A DNA stretch of 8,666 bases, from NCBI GenBank assembly GCA_023386855.1, contig JAEWIW010000385.1:1-8666 (forward strand). Reading direction: 5' to 3'. The stretch is from Bacteroidota bacterium (GTDB taxonomy: Bacteria; Bacteroidota; Bacteroidia; Chitinophagales; Chitinophagaceae). Made by a program: the position numbers and the translations under genes. Below are positions 5,438 through 8,666 of the stretch, in pieces. Position 1 is the stretch's first letter. Every line of letters begins with the position of its first letter. The notes under the pieces were generated by a model that ran no database searches, had not been told where the DNA came from, and saw nothing but the letters and a program-made list of their open reading frames with translations.

Positions 5438-6847
5438 TTATATTTTGAACTTTTTCCATTTTCCTCTTTTAAATACCATAATGCCTGCAATAGCAATGGC
5501 GGTTTCCGCAACCGGGATGGCAATGAAAACACCTGTAGGTCCCAATTTCATTACAATGGCCAGGATATAGGCCAGTGGAATCTGGAAACACCAGAAGCCG
5601 AACAGGTTCAGTAGTGTGGGTGTAATGGTATCGCCTGCTCCATTGAAGGCCTGTGGGATCACCATTCCATAGGCATAGAATATATAGCCGACTGCAATGA
5701 AGCGAAGACCCTGTACACCATAAGCAACCACTGCTGCATCTTTTGAAAACAAACCGATTATAGGGTGAGCAAAAACAATGAATAAAATGGAGATAAATCC
5801 AAGAAAGATCATGTTAAGAAAGCCTGCCCTCCATACCGATTTTTCTGCTCTTTGGGGGTACCCGGCACCCAGGTTTTGCCCAACCAGGGTAGCTGCGGCA
5901 TTCGCCATTCCCCAGGCCGGCAGTATGGCAAACACAATAATGCGTAATGCAATAGTGTGGCCGCTTACAGCTTCACTATGAAACTCTGCAATGATCCTTC
6001 CTAAAAAGATCCAGCTACAGGAAGCAATGAAGAATTGCAAGGTTCCTCCAACCGATGTTTTCAATATTTTTTTTATGATGTCCACTCGCGGAGCCAGGTG
6101 TTTTTTCATTACAGGCAATAGCCTGTTACCCTTTACAAGGTGGTATACCTGGTATACCACACCACTGCCTCTTCCAATAGTGGTAGCTATTGCCGCTCCG
6201 GTCAAACCCAGTTCAGGAAAAGGTCCCAGGCCTAGAATCAATGAAGGGCAAAGAATGATGTTAATACCATTTGCAATCCATAAACTCCGCATGGCAATGG
6301 CAGCATTACCTACTCCACGAAAAACACCATTGATCAGGAACAACATCATAATAACGATATTGCCGGTAAGCATGATCTTCGTATAGGCATGACCGATATG
6401 AACTGCTTCTTTTTCAGCACCCATGATCTCCAGTATCTCTCTTGAATAAAACAGACCTGCGATGCTTATAAGTATGCTGATGAATATTCCAATATAAATT
6501 GTTTGAATCCCGGTATGTGCTGCGCCATCATGATCTTTTTCACCTGTTCTTCTTGCAACGATCGCTGTGGCCGACATGCTGATGCCAATAGCAATGGTAT
6601 ACACCAGCGTCAGGACAAGTTCAGTCAATCCCACTGTAGCTATGGCATGTTTGCCCTGGGTGCTGACGAAAAAGGCGTCCACTACCGCAAACAGCGATTC
6701 CATGGCCATTTCAAGTATCATGGGAACCGCAAGAAGAAAAATGGCTTTATCAATGCTACCTGAAGTAAAGTCCTGCTCCTTACCCTGTAAAGCTTCTTTG
6801 AATAAGGAAATGTAATAAGCCGGTTTCCTGCTCCTGGCCAAAGGCAT
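5438..6847 (-). CDS. MATE family multidrug/toxin efflux transporter
   Basis: Cation-coupled exporter of the multidrug and toxic compound extrusion family (NorM/DinF-like), inner membrane, 469 residues and the usual 12 hydrophobic segments in two similar halves. The first half begins around residue 33 (KAIFLLAVPMILEMAMESLF, a typical opening helix); the second begins near 258. Family motifs seen are FRGVGNAAIAM (176-186), GMANAAATLVGQNLGAG (313-329) and FNGAGDTITP (401-410), the last two being strongly MATE-like. The N-terminal 30 residues are polar and cytoplasmic. The start is ATG at 6847; no Shine-Dalgarno is visible. Substrate is not predictable. It lies 42 bases downstream of the baeRF-like gene and 30 bases upstream of the AI-2E gene, all on the minus strand, consistent with an operon. 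Confidence 0.93.
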   Translation of the reverse strand: MPLARSRKPAYYISLFKEALQGKEQDFTSGSIDKAIFLLAVPMILEMAMESLFAVVDAFFVSTQGKHAIATVGLTELVLTLVYTIAIGISMSATAIVARRTGEKDHDGAAHTGIQTIYIGIFISILISIAGLFYSREILEIMGAEKEAVHIGHAYTKIMLTGNIVIMMLFLINGVFRGVGNAAIAMRSLWIANGINIILCPSLILGLGPFPELGLTGAAIATTIGRGSGVVYQVYHLVKGNRLLPVMKKHLAPRVDIIKKILKTSVGGTLQFFIASCSWIFLGRIIAEFHSEAVSGHTIALRIIVFAILPAWGMANAAATLVGQNLGAGYPQRAEKSVWRAGFLNMIFLGFISILFIVFAHPIIGLFSKDAAVVAYGVQGLRFIAVGYIFYAYGMVIPQAFNGAGDTITPTLLNLFGFWCFQIPLAYILAIVMKLGPTGVFIAIPVAETAIAIAGIMVFKRGKWKKFKI

Positions 6848-6889
6848 AGTTGGTTGATGTTATGGGAGCATGAAACTACAATATCCCTT

Positions 6890-7969
6890 TCATTTAACCC
6901 TGATTGCTGCGATTTGATTGAAATGCCGAAGCGAACCAGGTTCAACAAATTCAACATCTCCACCATTGAGCAATACCATTTCAATGGCATCATCGACTGC
7001 ATCCTTGATATAAAAGCCGCTGGTAGTTCCTGTTATCATGATCTGGTCGGCCGTAGCACCATGCTGTGCGGGGCAGCTATAATCTTTTTCTACAATGAGA
7101 AGCCGGCAATTGTTCCTGTAGGCTTCCGTCCATACTTCTTCCATTCCGCAAGCCAGCAAGCTTGCGCTGAAAGCTGCTTCTACACGCATCAACAGGCTTT
7201 GGACAAATACCTGTTTCCATTGATCAAGGTGTGGGCTTAGTACCGCCGCCACCTGTCGTTCATTGAGCACATCAAATTCTCCAACAATAAACCGGATGAT
7301 GGAAGGAAGGGAGTTGCTGATCTTTTTAAATCCTGAAACAATATTTTCCTTGCCTAGAACAAATATGGGAAAGGGATGATCAGAGAGGATGCCTGGGATA
7401 CATTCATCTGTAAGCAGGAGAAATTTTTCTACAAGAATCTGCCTTTGCTTTTCCATATCCACAATTGCAGGAAGGTCACCAAGTTTGTGCCGAAGGTGTG
7501 AAAATGAATTCGTCCTTATCCTGGAAAGCTGTCCTTCTTCAAAAACATAGAAGCTGCTATGCTGTTCGGCCACATGAAGCACGAGGAATTTTCTTTGCTC
7601 TTTCTTGCTGAGTACAAGGTCGCGGATTTCAAAGGAATCATCAATAATGGATTTTTCCGTTACCTCGATATTCAGGTAATAGGTCTTTTGAATGTTTTCC
7701 GAAACATACAATGCCAGGCTTTTTTTATAAGAATTGTAGTTGACATTCCTGATGGCAGCCTGGAGTTTTTCAACCAGGGGCATAGCTTTCTCCGATGGGT
7801 ATTCCTGTACCAATTGCCTTTCAATCCGCTGCTGGTGCGCCTTTAGCTTTTGTTCAAGTTCATTTCGGCCGGATAATTTAGGTTCAAAATTTATGACAAG
7901 GGAGATGCATGGAATGTGGTTGACGTTGGTCAAAATTTCCTGTAACTGGAGATCCAGGATCTGTTTCAT
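6890..7969 (-). CDS. Bacterial archaeo-eukaryotic release factor-like protein (baeRF family)
   Basis: Soluble cytoplasmic protein of 359 residues that I recognise as a baeRF-type protein, probably baeRF family 3, distantly related to eRF1/aRF1. The family has been proposed from comparative genomics to act in ribosome rescue or translation conflicts; I know of no direct proof for this subfamily. The order fits: an N-terminal section starting HIPCISLVINFEPKLSG (18-34), a middle section opening with KKEQRKFLVLHVAEQHSSFYVF (122-143), and a C-terminal alpha/beta section resembling eRF1 domain 3 (about 250-359) with NNCRLLIVEKD (286-296) and the hallmark LNGGDVEFVEPGSL (334-347) followed by IAAIRVK. 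The peptide-release GGQ tripeptide of classical release factors is absent. The gene starts the minus-strand run, with a 102-bp divergent region in front of it. The family call is good; catalytic activity is unproven. Confidence 0.8.
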   Translation of the reverse strand: MKQILDLQLQEILTNVNHIPCISLVINFEPKLSGRNELEQKLKAHQQRIERQLVQEYPSEKAMPLVEKLQAAIRNVNYNSYKKSLALYVSENIQKTYYLNIEVTEKSIIDDSFEIRDLVLSKKEQRKFLVLHVAEQHSSFYVFEEGQLSRIRTNSFSHLRHKLGDLPAIVDMEKQRQILVEKFLLLTDECIPGILSDHPFPIFVLGKENIVSGFKKISNSLPSIIRFIVGEFDVLNERQVAAVLSPHLDQWKQVFVQSLLMRVEAAFSASLLACGMEEVWTEAYRNNCRLLIVEKDYSCPAQHGATADQIMITGTTSGFYIKDAVDDAIEMVLLNGGDVEFVEPGSLRHFNQIAAIRVK

Positions 7970-8071
7970 GATATGGGTTTATAGCAGTTAAGGGATTGAG
8001 CGATATCCTCTTTTTACAGCAATTTTTATTTTATATTAGTTATATCATCTCCACGCTCTTCAATTCATCTT
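7970..8071. promoter_or_regulatory. Divergent promoter region (baeRF run and second AI-2E gene)
   Basis: These 102 bases separate the start codons of two divergent genes and must hold, or border, both promoters. The sequence is A/T-rich with a core of TTTTTATTTTATATTAGTTA at 8024-8043. I could not find a pair of elements with both a TTG and TAnnTTTG at proper spacing on either strand, and there is no inverted repeat like the one at 1114. Confidence 0.4.
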
Positions 8072-8666
8072 ATGACCCCCGCGAAACAAAGTTTAGATGT
8101 GGCCCTTAAATACATCCAACTGGTTTTATTTGGAGGTCTGCTCCTGTATTTTGGTAATACACTTTTTGTACCAATGCTTTTTGGATTACTGGTCGCCGTT
8201 GTCATGTACCCCATGTGCAAGTGGCTTGAGATCAAAGGCTGGAATCGTGCGATGGCAGTAACGGCAAGCCTGGCCCCTGTTTTTTTATTATTTATTGCAC
8301 TGGTTTGGATACTGGTGATACAGATGAATATGTTCAGGTCCGATCTTCCCCTGCTGGAACAAAGATTTGAACTGGCGCAGATCGAATTCCAGCAATGGCT
8401 CAAGCAGCGGTTCAATGCCGACACCAACCTGCAGGTAAAATGGAGAGAAGATATCTTGAAGAACCTGGTGTCAAACCTGGGCAATTGGATATCACTTTCG
8501 CTGAGTGCCATCGCCAACACCCTTTTTATGCTGCTGATTATACCGGTGTTTGCTGCCTTGTTCCTGTTCAACCGTAACCAATTCATGCTTTTTCTCGATA
8601 AAATAGTTGGTCACCGGTTTGAAGCATCATTGCATAAAATAACTGGTGAGATCATCCATACATATT
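8072..8666 (+). CDS. AI-2E family transporter, second copy (partial, C-terminus beyond window)
   Basis: Open frame from ATG at 8072 to the right edge, 198 codons plus one base, without a stop. The translation begins MTPAKQSLDVALKYIQLVLF. Hydrophobic segments lie at about 14-28, 30-47, 60-84 and 143-166, with a polar helical stretch at 87-140 between the third and fourth. This is the same plan as the first half of AI-2E/PerM proteins: membrane helices, soluble insert, helix. The conserved C-terminal block that would confirm the family is outside the window, so the call rests on the architecture, the N-terminal pattern (FVPMLFGLLVAVVMYPMCKWLE is typical) and the LFLFNRNQF end of the fourth helix. 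It is a divergent relative, not a recent copy, of the 4298-5407 gene: only the topology is obviously shared. It is transcribed away from the baeRF gene. Substrate unknown. Confidence 0.82.
   Translation, partial: MTPAKQSLDVALKYIQLVLFGGLLLYFGNTLFVPMLFGLLVAVVMYPMCKWLEIKGWNRAMAVTASLAPVFLLFIALVWILVIQMNMFRSDLPLLEQRFELAQIEFQQWLKQRFNADTNLQVKWREDILKNLVSNLGNWISLSLSAIANTLFMLLIIPVFAALFLFNRNQFMLFLDKIVGHRFEASLHKITGEIIHTY

Noticed and set aside
5991..6386. 131-residue plus-strand frame inside the MATE gene
   Set aside because: It is antisense to well-conserved MATE sequence and has no family resemblance of its own.
8065..8586. 173-residue minus-strand frame at the right edge
   Set aside because: The plus-strand frame from 8072 gives a well-formed membrane protein with AI-2E-like architecture; the minus-strand product is Ser/Arg-rich with no recognisable domain, so it is a shadow.

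Overview
The window looks like chromosomal DNA from a member of the Bacteroidota, most likely the family Chitinophagaceae (Chitinophaga/Niastella-like). Clues are the gene types (a secreted GH43 glycosidase, a coiled-coil OmpA lipoprotein, a YpfJ-type protease, a baeRF-type protein, two AI-2E family permeases), start codons preceded by A/T-rich leaders instead of Shine-Dalgarno sequences, and A/T-rich promoters that partly fit the Bacteroidetes -33 TTG / -7 TAnnTTTG pattern. The family-level assignment is an impression from protein style, not a phylogenetic result. I see no insertion sequence, phage gene, CRISPR array, tRNA or rRNA.

Layout, left to right. (1) 1-1079, minus: the N-terminal 359 codons of a secreted family 43 glycoside hydrolase that runs off the left edge. 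(2) 1080-1155: a 76-bp divergent intergenic region with a perfect LacI-operator-like inverted repeat. (3) 1156-1401, plus: a small protein of unknown function whose stop codon directly abuts the stop codon of (4), 1402-2247, minus: the YpfJ-family zinc metallopeptidase. (5) 2380-3243, minus: an OmpA/MotB-type lipoprotein with a clear intrinsic terminator. (6) 3403-7969, minus: a run of six same-strand genes in transcription order: a baeRF-like release-factor relative, a MATE exporter, an AI-2E family permease, then three very small lipoproteins, ended by an intrinsic terminator at 3350-3382. (7) 7970-8071: a divergent intergenic region. (8) 8072-8666, plus: the N-terminal 198 codons of a second AI-2E family permease, cut by the right edge.

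How they fit together. Most of the genes concern the cell envelope. OmpA anchors the outer membrane to peptidoglycan, MATE and AI-2E proteins move small molecules across the inner membrane, and YpfJ is membrane-anchored. The GH43 enzyme is a carbohydrate-degradation gene with its own apparent operator. The two points most worth a second look are the cluster of three tiny lipoproteins, which all end in Asp-Ser-X-Arg, and the release-factor-like gene heading a membrane-transport gene run. Nothing here amounts to an obviously new defence or mobile system; most of the window is ordinary housekeeping and accessory chromosome.
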